Source: Nonomuraea typhae
GTDB lineage: Bacteria > Actinomycetota > Actinomycetes > Streptosporangiales > Streptosporangiaceae
Direction of reading: 5' to 3'
NCBI RefSeq assembly: GCF_009760925.1
Contig: NZ_VRLV01000019.1
Span: forward strand, 124,001 to 188,000
Length of the DNA: 64,000 bases
A program made the translations under genes and the position numbers. A model generated the notes under the pieces. The model made no database searches, had not been told where the DNA came from, and worked only from the letters and a program-made list of their open reading frames with translations. Below, piece by piece: positions 51,478 to 64,000 of this stretch (within the stretch, counting starts at the first letter, position 1; each line of letters starts with the position of its first letter).

Positions 51478-53040
51478 ATGGACCTCGGCGACGTGTGGAC
51501 GAGGGCATTGGGCAACTCCCTCAACGAGAGCGTGCAGATCCAGCAGCGCACCTGGCTCTCCATGGTCCGCCCGATCGCCTTGGCCGACGACACGATCGTG
51601 CTCGGCGTGCCCAATGACTTCATCAAGGACCTGATCGAGGGCGACAAGCTGCGGCCGCTGGTGGCCCACGCGCTCTCGCAGGAGCTCGGCCGGTCGATGC
51701 GCGTCGCCGTGATGATCGACACGACCGCGCCGCCGGCCCCCACGCCGCCGCCCGCGCCACCGGCGCTCGAGGGTCATCCCCAGCCTGTGACTCCGAGTTA
51801 TCCCCAGAGTGTGGATCACTATCCACAACCTGTGCTTCCCCCGAATTACCAGGCCACGGAGCCGCCTCAGTTCTATTCTCCACAGCCGGAGGCGCAGCCG
51901 GTATCCACCGACTATCCACAGTCCGCCTTCGGTTATGAACAGAAGAAGGCACCGGAGCCCGCCCAGCCCCGGTGGGAGGCAAAGAGCACCAAACCCAGCC
52001 AACCGGCCAGGCTCAATCAGAAGTACACGTTCGAGACATTCGTCATCGGCGCCAGCAACCGCTTCGCGCACGCGGCGGCGGTCGCGGTCGCCGAGTCGCC
52101 GGCCAAGGCGTACAACCCGCTGTTCATCTACGGCGACTCGGGGCTGGGCAAGACGCACCTGCTCCACGCCATCGGCCACTACGCGCAGTCTCTCTACGAC
52201 GGCGCCCGGGTGCGGTACGTGAGCTCGGAGGAGTTCACCAACGACTTCATCAACAGCATCCGCGACCACAAGGCCGACGGCTTCCGCAGCCGCTATCGCG
52301 CGATCGACATCCTGCTTGTGGACGACATCCAGTTCCTGGAGGGCAAGGAGCAGACGCAGGAGGAGTTCTTCCACACCTTCAACACGCTCCACAACGCCAA
52401 CAAGCAGATCGTCATCTCCTCCGACCGCGCGCCCAAGCAGCTCATCACGCTGGAGGACCGGCTGCGCAACCGGTTCGAGTGGGGCCTGATCACCGACGTC
52501 CAGCCGCCGGAGCTGGAGACCCGCATCGCCATCCTGAGGAAGAAGGCCATTCAGGAGGGCCTGGCCGCGCCGCCCGAGGTGCTGGAGTACATCGCCAGCC
52601 GGATCTCCACCAACATCCGCGAGCTGGAGGGGGCGCTGATCCGGGTCACGGCCTTCGCCAGCCTCAACCGCCAGGGCGTGGATCTGCAACTGGCCGAGGT
52701 CGTCCTCAAGGACCTCATCACCTCGGAGTCCGGCCCGGAGATCACGATCGCCAACATCATGGCCAAGACGGCGGAGTACTTCGGCATCAGCATCGACGAC
52801 CTCTGTGGAAGCTCGCGCAGCCGCGCGCTCGTCAACGCCCGGCAGATCGCGATGTACCTCGCCCGCGAGCTGACGGACCTGAGCCTGCCGAAGATCGGCC
52901 AGCAGTTCGGCGGCCGCGACCACACCACCGTGATGCACGCCGAGCGCAAGATTCGCTCGCTAATCGCCGAGCGCCGGTCGATGTACAACCAGGTCAACGA
53001 GCTGACAATGCGTATAAAGCAGACGTCGCACGGCTCTTAG
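51478..53040 (+). CDS. dnaA: Chromosomal replication initiator DnaA
   Basis: 520 residues. Domain I at 1-80, a Pro/Gln/Tyr-rich domain II at about 82-178, an AAA+ motor with Walker A GDSGLGKT (219-226) and Walker [15 protein letters not shown] (278 on), and a DNA-binding domain IV with [14 protein letters not shown] near 480. Opens oriC and loads DnaB. ATG 51478 with GGAAGGAG. The domain II coding DNA itself carries DnaA-box-like sequences. Confidence 0.99.
   Translation: MDLGDVWTRALGNSLNESVQIQQRTWLSMVRPIALADDTIVLGVPNDFIKDLIEGDKLRPLVAHALSQELGRSMRVAVMIDTTAPPAPTPPPAPPALEGHPQPVTPSYPQSVDHYPQPVLPPNYQATEPPQFYSPQPEAQPVSTDYPQSAFGYEQKKAPEPAQPRWEAKSTKPSQPARLNQKYTFETFVIGASNRFAHAAAVAVAESPAKAYNPLFIYGDSGLGKTHLLHAIGHYAQSLYDGARVRYVSSEEFTNDFINSIRDHKADGFRSRYRAIDILLVDDIQFLEGKEQTQEEFFHTFNTLHNANKQIVISSDRAPKQLITLEDRLRNRFEWGLITDVQPPELETRIAILRKKAIQEGLAAPPEVLEYIASRISTNIRELEGALIRVTAFASLNRQGVDLQLAEVVLKDLITSESGPEITIANIMAKTAEYFGISIDDLCGSSRSRALVNARQIAMYLARELTDLSLPKIGQQFGGRDHTTVMHAERKIRSLIAERRSMYNQVNELTMRIKQTSHGS
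51798..51920. promoter_or_regulatory. DnaA-box-like array inside the dnaA domain II coding sequence
   Basis: Within 123 bp: TTATCCCCA 51798-51806, TGTGGATCA 51810-51818, CTATCCACA 51819-51827, GTATCCACC 51901-51909 and CTATCCACA 51912-51920. Each differs by one or two bases from TTATCCACA. In frame they yield repeated Tyr-Pro-Gln. Confidence 0.6.
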
Positions 53041-53563
53041 TCGTCATGCACACCCTGTGGATAACACTGTGGATCAGCGAAAACACCCGCGGGGGCGGGG
53101 TTCACCGCCCCAATGTGCCGGAAAAGTCCCCCACAATGCCTGGGGATAAATCTGGGGACATCCTGCGGACAACTTGGGGACGACCGGTGGACAGCTTGGG
53201 GACAGCCTGTGCACAGTGGTCCCAGGGGTCACCTGGAGCTCCGTTTACCCCGTGGATAACCGGTGGAAACCCAGTGGATAACCCGTGGATGAACACCCTG
53301 TGATCTGGGGACGGCCTGTGTGCAACGAGCGTTCATCCCCAGCCGCGGAAGTTACCCCCAGGCTTCACCCACACGGGCAGTGGATGAAGAACGCGGTGCT
53401 GACCTGCGAGAACGCGAGTTGTCCACCATATCCACAGCCCCTAGTGTGATGACCTCTTATCTCTCTTACAAAGAAACTCAAGACCCATAGAGGGGTTCCG
53501 CCCGTCCAGAGGTGCGGGAGAGTGAACACTTGAATCAGCGACGAACCCAGGAGGTTGATCACC
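53041..53563. promoter_or_regulatory. oriC: Replication origin oriC (dnaA-dnaN interval)
   Basis: 523 bp packed with DnaA boxes: TGTGGATAA 53056-53064, TGTGGATCA 53068-53076, TGGGGATAA 53141-53149, TGCGGACAA 53164-53172, TGGGGACAG 53197-53205, CGTGGATAA 53251-53259, AGTGGATAA 53273-53281, TTGTCCACC 53419-53427 and ATATCCACA 53428-53436. Most point one way; the last two are inverted. Many actinobacteria have oriC in this interval. The flanking genes read away on both sides. Confidence 0.93.
53419..53447 (+). promoter_or_regulatory. dnaN promoter overlapped by two DnaA boxes
   Basis: TTGTCC at 53419-53424, a 17-bp spacer, TAGTGT at 53442-53447. The boxes TTGTCCACC and ATATCCACA cover the -35 and spacer, so bound DnaA would block it. 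Confidence 0.5.
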
Positions 53564-54703
53564 GTGATGTTCCGAATCGAGCGAGACGTCCTCGCTGAGG
53601 CGGTGGCATGGACGGCACGCAGCCTCCCGGCGCGTCCGTCGGTGCCCGTCCTGGCCGGCATGCGCCTGGAGGTCACCGGAGAGCAGAAGCTGAAGCTGTC
53701 CGGCTTCGACTACGAGGTCTCGGCCGAGGTGACGCTTGAGACGCAGACCGGTGAGGCCGGCGTGGTGCTCGTCTCCGGCAAGCTGCTGGCCGAGATCACC
53801 CGCGCGCTTCCCGCACAGCCTGTGGACTTCGTGGTGGAGGGCCCGAAGGCCGTGGTCACCTGTGGCAGTGCGCGCTTCACCCTGCTGACCATGCCGGTGG
53901 AGGACTACCCGTCCCTGCCCGCGATGCCCCCGGCCGCCGGCCGGGTGGGCAGCGACGTGTTCGCCTCGGCCGTCGGCCAGGTCGCCGTCGCCGCCGGGCG
54001 TGACGACACCCTGCCCATGCTCACCGGCGTGCGCATGGAGATCGAGGGTGACACCGTGACCCTCGCGGCCACCGACCGCTACCGCCTCGCCGTACGCGAA
54101 CTGAAGTGGCAGCCGGGGCAGCCGGACTTCGCGGCGATCGCGATGATCCCGGGCAAGACGCTCGCCGACACCGCCAAGGCGCTGGGTTCCACGGGCGCCG
54201 AGGTGGAGATCGCGCTCAGCTCGTCCGGCGGCACCGGCGAGGGCATGATCGGGTTCTCCAGTGCCGGGCGCCGGACCACCACGCGCCTGCTCGACCCCGA
54301 GTTCCCCAAGTACCGCTCGCTGCTGCCGACGGAGTTCGCGGCCAAGGCGGAGTTGTCCACAGGCCCGTTCGTCGAGGCGGTCAAGCGCGTGGCCCTGGTG
54401 GCCGAGCGGAACACGCCGGTGCGCATGGCGTTCCGCGGCGGCGAGGTCGTGCTGGAGGCCGGCAGCGGCGACGAGGCCCAGGCCGTCGAGGTGCTGCCTG
54501 TGGACTACGACGGCGAGGAGATGAACATCGCCTTCAACCACCAGTTCCTTCTCGAGGGACTCGGCGCCATCGACTCCGATGTGGCCAGGCTGCAGATGAC
54601 CACCTCGACCAAGCCCGCTATCCTCACCGGCGGAAAGCCTGTGGATGGTGACGCGGCGCCCGACTACCGCTACCTGATCATGCCCATCCGCTTGTCCAGC
54701 TGA
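53564..54703 (+). CDS. dnaN: DNA polymerase III beta sliding clamp
   Basis: 379 residues, normal length with three clamp domains. Starts MMFRIERDVLAEAVAWTARSLPARPSVPVLAGM and ends with the partner-pocket tail YRYLIMPIRLSS. GTG 53564 selected for the AGGAGG 9 nt upstream and family length; ATG 53567 is close. A perfect DnaA box TTGTCCACA lies inside at 54353-54361. Confidence 0.99.
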   Translation: MMFRIERDVLAEAVAWTARSLPARPSVPVLAGMRLEVTGEQKLKLSGFDYEVSAEVTLETQTGEAGVVLVSGKLLAEITRALPAQPVDFVVEGPKAVVTCGSARFTLLTMPVEDYPSLPAMPPAAGRVGSDVFASAVGQVAVAAGRDDTLPMLTGVRMEIEGDTVTLAATDRYRLAVRELKWQPGQPDFAAIAMIPGKTLADTAKALGSTGAEVEIALSSSGGTGEGMIGFSSAGRRTTTRLLDPEFPKYRSLLPTEFAAKAELSTGPFVEAVKRVALVAERNTPVRMAFRGGEVVLEAGSGDEAQAVEVLPVDYDGEEMNIAFNHQFLLEGLGAIDSDVARLQMTTSTKPAILTGGKPVDGDAAPDYRYLIMPIRLSS

Positions 54704-54722
54704 CTTCTAGGGGGATGTACAC

Positions 54723-55598
54723 ATGCAGATCGGCATGGTCGGACTCGGCAAGATGGGCGGGAACATGGCCGAGCGGCTGCGCCGCGGCGGTCACGACGTG
54801 GTCGGCTACGACCGCGACCCGGCCGTCAGTGACGTCGCCGGTCTGAAGGAGCTGGTCCAGCGGCTGCAGGCGCCGCGGGTGGTCTGGGTCATGGTGCCCG
54901 CGGGCGCGCCCACCCAGCAGACCGTCGACGAGCTCGGCGACCTGCTGGCCGAGGGCGACGTCATCGTCGACGGCGGCAATTCACACTATGTGGACGACCA
55001 GAAGCACGCCGCCGAGCTGGGCGAGAAGGGCATCGGCTTCGTCGACTGCGGGGTGAGCGGCGGCGTCTGGGGTCTCCAGAACGGCTACGCCCTCATGTGC
55101 GGCGGCGAGAAGGCGCATGTGGACAAGGTCATGCCGATCTTCGAGACGCTCAAGCCGGAGGGCGAGGACGGCTTCGTGCACGCCGGCGACGTCGGCGCCG
55201 GGCATTTCGCCAAGATGGTCCACAACGGCATCGAGTACGGCATGATGCAGGCATTCGCCGAGGGCTGGGAGCTGCTGGAGGCATCCGACGTCGTCAAGGA
55301 CGTGCGCGGCAGCTTCAGCAGCTGGCGCACCGGCACTGTGATCCGCTCGTGGCTGCTGGACCTGATGGTGCGCGCGCTCGACGACGACGAGCACCTGGAG
55401 GAGCTCAAGGGTTATGCACAGGACTCCGGCGAGGGCCGGTGGACGGTGCAGGCGGCTGTGGATCACGCGGTCCCGCTGCCGGTCATCACGGCCGCGCTCT
55501 ACGCCCGCTTCGCCTCGCGCCAGGACGACTCGCCGGCGATGAAGGTCGTCGCCGCGCTGCGCAACCAGTTCGGCGGGCACGCGGTCGAGTCGAAGTGA
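54723..55598 (+). CDS. gnd: 6-phosphogluconate dehydrogenase (decarboxylating), short form
   Basis: 291 residues. [32 protein letters not shown] (NAD(P)-binding), [30 protein letters not shown] and the active-site Lys in [19 protein letters not shown]. The short form is often NAD-dependent. Pentose phosphate step yielding ribulose-5-phosphate. Standard place between dnaN and recF in actinobacteria. Contains TGTGGACAA at 55118-55126. Confidence 0.97.
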   Translation: MQIGMVGLGKMGGNMAERLRRGGHDVVGYDRDPAVSDVAGLKELVQRLQAPRVVWVMVPAGAPTQQTVDELGDLLAEGDVIVDGGNSHYVDDQKHAAELGEKGIGFVDCGVSGGVWGLQNGYALMCGGEKAHVDKVMPIFETLKPEGEDGFVHAGDVGAGHFAKMVHNGIEYGMMQAFAEGWELLEASDVVKDVRGSFSSWRTGTVIRSWLLDLMVRALDDDEHLEELKGYAQDSGEGRWTVQAAVDHAVPLPVITAALYARFASRQDDSPAMKVVAALRNQFGGHAVESK

Positions 55599-55632
55599 CC
55601 ACCTGAGCCGTGGGGTCGCTACCCTTCCTTGG

Positions 55633-56865
55633 GTGCACGTCGCCCATCTCTCGCTGACCGACTTCCGGTCCTACGCGTCGGTGGAGCTCGGCCTGGAGCC
55701 GGGCATCACCGCGCTCGTGGGGCCGAACGGCCAGGGCAAGACCAACCTGGTCGAGGCCCTGGGCTATGTGGCGGCGCACTCCAGTCACCGCGTCGCCAAC
55801 GACGCTCCGCTGGTACGGCAGGGCGCGGCGCGGGCCATCGTCCGCTGCGCCGTACACAGGGATGAGCGGCGGGCGCTGGTCGAGCTGGAGATCAACCCGG
55901 GCAAGGCCAACCGCGCCCGGCTCAACCGCTCCCCCGTCTCGCGGCCCAGAGACGTGATCGGGCTGCTGCGCACGGTGCTGTTCGCGCCCGAGGACCTGGC
56001 GCTGGTGAAGGGCGATCCGTCGGAGCGGCGGCGCTTCCTCGACGACCTGCTGGTGGCCAGGGCGCCGCGGTTCGCGGGGGTGCGGGCGGACTACGACCGC
56101 GTGCTGAAGCAGCGCGGGGCGTTGCTGCGCATGGCCGCGCAGGCCCGCAGAGGCTCCAGGAGCGCCCGGCGGGCGGAGAGCGACTCCGGATTCGCGGCCG
56201 CGGGCGCCGGGGACGTCCTGAGCACTCTGGAGGTCTGGGACGCCCATCTCGCGCGGGCCGGTGCGGAGTTGCTGCGGGCCCGGCTCGAACTCGTCGAGGC
56301 GTTGCGCCCACTGGTCTCCGGCGCCTACGCGGCGCTGGCCCCGGGCGGCGGCGCGGCGACGCTCGACTACCGCAGCACGTTGTCCACAGGTGGGGACGCC
56401 GAGGTGGACGAAGAGCCCGCCGGACGTGGATCTTCTGATACACAGACGTTATCCACAGACTTGGGGAAAACCCTTGAGGAAAGACTGCGCGAGCGGCTAC
56501 AGGAGGTACGGCAGGCGGAGCTGGAACGCGGCGTGACCCTCGTCGGGCCGCACCGCGACGACCTCCTGCTCGGCCTGGGCGAGCTGCCCGCCCGGGGCTA
56601 CGCCAGCCACGGCGAGTCCTGGTCGTTCGCGCTGGCGCTGCGCCTGGCCGCCTACGACCTGCTGCGGGCCGACGGCGGGGATCCGGTGCTGATCCTGGAC
56701 GACGTCTTCGCCGAGCTCGACACCCAGCGCAGGCGCAGGCTCGCCGAGATCGTGGCGCCGGCCGAGCAGGTGCTGATCACGGCGGCTGTGGACGACGACG
56801 TGCCCGGCGAGCTGGTCGGCGCCCGATACGACGTGGCCGAAGGGAGTGTGGCCCGTGTCCGATGA
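55633..56865 (+). CDS. recF: DNA recombination/repair protein RecF
   Basis: 410 residues. SMC-like ATPase: Walker [17 protein letters not shown], signature region [19 protein letters not shown], Walker [12 protein letters not shown]. Loads RecA at gaps via RecOR. Two low-complexity stretches (about 171-194 and 247-290) break the middle; the second is encoded by DnaA-box-rich DNA. GTG 55633 is 7 nt after TACCCT (55620-55625), leaderless. Confidence 0.97.
   Translation: MHVAHLSLTDFRSYASVELGLEPGITALVGPNGQGKTNLVEALGYVAAHSSHRVANDAPLVRQGAARAIVRCAVHRDERRALVELEINPGKANRARLNRSPVSRPRDVIGLLRTVLFAPEDLALVKGDPSERRRFLDDLLVARAPRFAGVRADYDRVLKQRGALLRMAAQARRGSRSARRAESDSGFAAAGAGDVLSTLEVWDAHLARAGAELLRARLELVEALRPLVSGAYAALAPGGGAATLDYRSTLSTGGDAEVDEEPAGRGSSDTQTLSTDLGKTLEERLRERLQEVRQAELERGVTLVGPHRDDLLLGLGELPARGYASHGESWSFALALRLAAYDLLRADGGDPVLILDDVFAELDTQRRRRLAEIVAPAEQVLITAAVDDDVPGELVGARYDVAEGSVARVR
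56390..56457. promoter_or_regulatory. DnaA boxes inside the recF insertion
   Basis: Two perfect boxes, TTGTCCACA 56390-56398 and TTATCCACA 56449-56457, lie 59 bp apart in DNA encoding a low-complexity loop ([20 protein letters not shown]...). They are followed by an AT-richer stretch TTGGGGAAAAC. Confidence 0.7.
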
Positions 56866-57355
56866 GGAGAACCCGGCGGCCCGCGGCGCCGCGATGGCCA
56901 GGGAGAAGCTGGCCCAGGCCAAGGCGGACGCCGCCAAACGGGGTCAGCTCCCCCGCCGCGAGCCCCGGCGCAGGCGGGCCGGGCCGGCGCGCGCGGCCGG
57001 CGATCCCCAGCTGTTCGGCCGGGCCATCATGGACCTGCTGGCGGATCGCGGATGGGAGCGTTCCGCCGCGGTCGGCGGGGTTTTCGGTCGCTGGGCGGAC
57101 ATCGTCGGGGCCGACCTCGCCGCGCACACCAAACCGGAGTCCTTCGAGGACGGTGAGGTGCTCGTCACAGCCGACTCGACCGCGTGGGCGACGCAGGTCA
57201 GGCTGCTTGCGCGCACCCTCGTACGCAGGCTCAACGAGGAGCTCGGCGCCAACACGGTGACAAAAGTGAAGGTCAGGGGCCCGCAGAACGCGCCACGCCC
57301 GAGCGGGGGCCTGCGGGTGACCGGCAGCCGGGGCCCCGGAGACACCTATGGCTAG
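56855..57355 (+). CDS. dciA: DUF721/DciA family helicase loader
   Basis: 166 residues. Basic disordered N-terminus (1-60), then the DciA domain ([87 protein letters not shown]). DciA is the ancestral loader of DnaB in bacteria lacking DnaC/DnaI. GTG 56855 is within the end of recF (11-bp overlap). Confidence 0.95.
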   Translation: MSDEENPAARGAAMAREKLAQAKADAAKRGQLPRREPRRRRAGPARAAGDPQLFGRAIMDLLADRGWERSAAVGGVFGRWADIVGADLAAHTKPESFEDGEVLVTADSTAWATQVRLLARTLVRRLNEELGANTVTKVKVRGPQNAPRPSGGLRVTGSRGPGDTYG

Positions 57356-59602
<2,247 letters not shown>

Positions 59603-59623
59603 CCAGACAAAGGATCATCACCT

Positions 59624-62125
<2,502 letters not shown>

Positions 62126-62128
62126 CGC

Positions 62129-62752
62129 ATGAGCGCCGCCCAGGGTGGTTCCGCCAAGACCAAACCAGGTGCCCGCGAGAACGGGCAGCCACAGAACAAC
62201 CAGCCGCCGGTCAAGGAAGAGCAGCAGGCGCCGGAGGCCGTGGCTCCGGAGGAGAGCAACGACATGGTGCGCATCCGGCCGTCGCTGGCCACCGAGGCGC
62301 CTCCGCCGGTGCCCAAGGTGGAACTCCCCACCAAGGGCAAGTCCTCCGGGAACGCGGGGGCGTCCAGGCTCCCGCGCAAGGCCCACCTGGTCCTGCGCCG
62401 CATCGAGCCGTGGTCGGCCATGAAGTTCAGCTTCGTGGTCTCCCTGGTCTGCTTCGTGGTGCTGTTCGTGGCCGTGGCCGTCCTCTACGGCGTCCTGTCG
62501 GCGCTCGGCGTGTTCGACTCGCTGGTCGACCTGGTCAACCAGCTCGGCCAGGGTGAGCAGGGCGGCCCCAACGCCATGAACATCAACATCGCCTCCTGGT
62601 TCGAGCCGGTGCGCATCCTGGGCTACACGGCGCTCATCGGCGCGGTGAACGTGGTTCTCATCACCGCGCTGGCCACGCTGGGCGCGGTCATCTACAACAT
62701 CGCCTCCGACCTCGTGGGGGGCGTCGAGGTGACCTTCAGCGAGGCCGAGTAG
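62129..62752 (+). CDS. DUF3566 family membrane protein
   Basis: 207 residues. Disordered Pro/Gln-rich N-terminus (1-80), then RKAHLVLRRIEPWSAMKFSFVVSLVCFVVLFVAVAVLYGVLSALGVFDSL and a second helix (TALIGAVNVVLITALATLGAVIYNIASDLVGGVEVTF). Almost always follows gyrA in actinobacteria; role unknown. Starts 3 bp after the gyrA stop. Confidence 0.95.
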   Translation: MSAAQGGSAKTKPGARENGQPQNNQPPVKEEQQAPEAVAPEESNDMVRIRPSLATEAPPPVPKVELPTKGKSSGNAGASRLPRKAHLVLRRIEPWSAMKFSFVVSLVCFVVLFVAVAVLYGVLSALGVFDSLVDLVNQLGQGEQGGPNAMNINIASWFEPVRILGYTALIGAVNVVLITALATLGAVIYNIASDLVGGVEVTFSEAE

Positions 62753-62759
62753 TCCGCTG

Positions 62760-62794
62760 GAGCCGCCCCCGGGTTCTTGGACAGGGGGCGGCTC
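62760..62794 (+). terminator. Terminator of the gyrBA-DUF3566 operon
   Basis: Perfect 11-bp stem GAGCCGCCCCC (62760-62770) and complement (62784-62794), 13-nt loop; no T tract. Confidence 0.75.
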
Positions 62795-62841
62795 GAGCAG
62801 TGGTGGAAGCACGGTAAGCTTTTCCTCGTCCGAACAACTGG

Positions 62842-62871
62842 TTCGCACCCGCGCGGCGGATGCGCTAACGT
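62842..62871 (+). promoter_or_regulatory. Promoter of tRNA-Ile
   Basis: TTCGCA at 62842-62847 and TAACGT at 62866-62871 (18-bp spacer), 11 bp before the tRNA. Weak but well placed. Confidence 0.4.
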
Positions 62872-62882
62872 TCGGTGTGCGC

Positions 62883-62956
62883 GGGGCTATAGCTCAGACG
62901 GTTAGAGCGCTTCCCTGATAAGGAAGAGGTCCCAGGTTCAAGTCCTGGTAGCCCCA
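62883..62956 (+). tRNA. tRNA-Ile (GAT anticodon)
   Basis: 74 nt cloverleaf. Acceptor GGGGCTA pairs with TAGCCCC; the anticodon stem CTTCC/GGAAG encloses CTGATAA; the T arm contains GGTTCAAGTCC. Discriminator A; CCA not encoded. Confidence 0.98.
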
Positions 62957-62967
62957 CTCAATCAGTA

Positions 62968-63003
62968 GGTCGGTCCCGGTGGTCGGGGCTGGCCTTCATT
63001 GTT
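62968..63003 (+). terminator. Terminator after tRNA-Ile
   Basis: A 10-bp stem with G-T pairs (62968-62977 with 62985-62994) followed by TTCATTGTTTT. Lies 11 bp past the tRNA. Confidence 0.65.
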
Positions 63004-63005
63004 TT

Positions 63006-63704
63006 ATGGGGCTTTTCTGCAGTGACCCGATCACGGAGCCGCTGACCTATCCGGGGCGTGTCCCCGCCACGTCCGGGGTGCTGGTGGATGACGCCTATCT
63101 GCCGGTCGAGGAGGTGGACACCCTTCTGGTACGGCTCGGCCGCTCCTCCATGGCGGAGCGGTATCCGATCGTCGCCGTGGGGTCCAACGCCTCACCCGGG
63201 CAGCTTCTTCGTAAGTTCGGCGGGCATGCGGTCATCCCCATGACCCTTGCGGATGTGGACGGGGTCGTCCCGGGGGTCGCCGCCTATGTCAGCCGGTGGG
63301 GGTATGTGCCGGCCACGCCGGTCGGGGCGCCGGGTGAGAGGTCGCGGCTCTTCGTGCTCTGGCTCGATGAGCGTGAGCTGGTGGCGCTCGATGCCACCGA
63401 GCCGAACTACTGGCGGCGCCGCCTGCCGTATGCCGTGACGCTCGAATCGGGGGTACGGCTGGCCTCGTGCTTCTTTTACGTCGTCAAGCATGGGTGCCTG
63501 GTGGACGGGAACGGCGTGGCCAGGCGGCTCACCGACCAGAGGGTGCTGATTCAGGGCCTTCTGGAGGAGTTTCCCGGGCTTCGGAGGCTGTGCGGGAGGA
63601 CGCCTGAGGAGTTTGTCGCGGCGGTCCAGGACGAAGCCATTCGTGAGGCGATATTTCGGTTATTTCATGAACCGGGCACCGTGTCGTGCCAGCTCACTCC
63701 CTAG
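63006..63704 (+). CDS. Gamma-glutamylcyclotransferase-fold-like protein (tentative)
   Basis: 232 residues from ATG 63006; no clear Shine-Dalgarno, and a later start is possible. IVAVGSNASPGQLLRKFGG resembles the YGSN-type N-terminal motif of the cyclotransferase (BtrG-like) fold, with Glu residues later (LDATEPNYWRRRLPYAVTLESG). No closer family was recognised. The terminator just upstream suggests its own promoter. Confidence 0.6.
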   Translation: MGLFCSDPITEPLTYPGRVPATSGVLVDDAYLPVEEVDTLLVRLGRSSMAERYPIVAVGSNASPGQLLRKFGGHAVIPMTLADVDGVVPGVAAYVSRWGYVPATPVGAPGERSRLFVLWLDERELVALDATEPNYWRRRLPYAVTLESGVRLASCFFYVVKHGCLVDGNGVARRLTDQRVLIQGLLEEFPGLRRLCGRTPEEFVAAVQDEAIREAIFRLFHEPGTVSCQLTP

Positions 63705-63880
63705 CCGCCGGCGTAGTAGCGGATGACGCCGTCCTTGACCTGGACGACCAGGCCGTCCCAAGCGCAATTTATCGCGATATTTGCGTATCTAGGGGAAATG
63801 TAGTCGCCCCTTCTAGCATGCGACGCATCGCCCTTCCTTGTGCGGTCCCCCAGCGCATATCCAGTGCTTGGAGCCAGCAT
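63701..63880 (-). pseudogene. Possible remnant reading frame
   Basis: 59 codons. The last 18 codons (DGLVVQVKDGVIRYYAGG) end almost only in G or C, like real genes here, while the first 40 do not. Its stop shares CTAG with the convergent gene. It starts on the same CATG as the next plus-strand gene, so both cannot have normal upstream regions. Probably a decayed end of an older gene. Confidence 0.2.
63770..63779. promoter_or_regulatory. Palindrome in AT-rich promoter region
   Basis: TATCGCGATA lies in the most AT-rich local stretch, 100 bp before the secreted-protein gene. Operator role unproven. Confidence 0.25.
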
Positions 63881-64000
63881 GGCAGTGTCCTCTGTTCGTC
63901 CATGGCCGGTGGTCGTCGCGGGCTTATCCGCGCTGACCGTTCTGTTGGCGGGTTTCGCGGTGCCGGAGATCCAGGCCGCCGCCTCCACCCCCGAAATCTC
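63879..64000 (+). CDS. Secreted protein, N-terminal fragment
   Basis: First 40 residues at the window edge: MAVSSVRPWPVVVAGLSALTVLLAGFAVPEIQAAASTPEI. A signal peptide with hydrophobic core and AxA-type cleavage near QAAA. GGAG lies 6 nt before ATG 63879. The mature protein is outside the window. Confidence 0.65.
   Translation, partial: MAVSSVRPWPVVVAGLSALTVLLAGFAVPEIQAAASTPEI

Noticed and set aside
62830-62846. LexA/SOS-box-like dyad CGAAC...GTTCG before tRNA-Ile
   Set aside because: The arms are 5 nt apart rather than the 4 nt needed, and a tRNA is not a likely SOS target.

Overview
The window is high-GC DNA from an actinomycete and carries the chromosomal replication origin. The evidence is the GTG/TTG-rich starts, the strongly GC-ending codons, SigR- and SigM-type stress circuitry, inositol-1-phosphate synthase, an intein in DnaB, and the gene order rpmH-dnaA-dnaN-gnd-recF-DUF721-gyrB-gyrA-DUF3566-tRNA-Ile. 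The order from dnaB/ssb/rpsF through ino1, cca, murJ, sigM and trxBA to parAB/rsmG/yidC resembles what I recall for Streptomyces. A Streptosporangiales member is my best guess from gene content; it is an inference, not a measurement.

Left part (1-18.8 kb): a second beta-clamp gene cut by the window edge; a NarL-type two-component pair divergent from a two-gene ABC exporter; an SMP-30 lactonase-like gene divergent from soxR; a universal stress protein; an Rsm22-like methyltransferase coupled to dnaB. dnaB is interrupted by a 196-residue class 3 mini-intein and preceded by three DnaA-box-like sites. Then come a MATE exporter, an APC permease, a polar amino acid ABC uptake operon, the rpsF-ssb-rpsR-rplI ribosomal/SSB operon, two small membrane proteins and a deoxyribonuclease IV family gene.

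Middle part (18.8-45 kb): an operon of a bifunctional penicillin-binding protein and two polytopic glycosyltransferases; DUF5318; PadR with inositol-phosphate synthase; idi; an MFS transporter; cca; a YbaK-type deacylase. An envelope/stress block follows: DUF6049, MurJ, a membrane pseudokinase, SigM, its anti-sigma factor and trxBA with a SigR-type promoter. Then come an OmpR-type two-component pair, an acetyltransferase, an aminotransferase, an ATP-grasp D-Ala-D-Ala ligase relative and a threonine-aldolase-like enzyme.

Origin part (45-64 kb): five parS sites beside parB and a sixth inside parA. parB, parA, rsmG, jag, yidC, yidD, rnpA and rpmH all read leftward. dnaA, dnaN, gnd, recF, dciA, gyrB, gyrA and DUF3566 all read rightward, so transcription runs away from the origin on both sides. 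DnaA boxes fill the gaps on both sides of dnaA. They also occur inside coding sequence for flexible protein segments (DnaA domain II, a low-complexity insertion in RecF). The right edge holds tRNA-Ile, a cyclotransferase-like gene and the start of a secreted protein.

No rRNA, CRISPR array, insertion sequence or prophage was seen. The best candidates for something undescribed are the DnaA-box arrays placed in protein-linker coding DNA, the class 3 DnaB intein with a decayed endonuclease remnant, the second sliding clamp, and the recurrent 4-bp shared stop codons between convergent genes.
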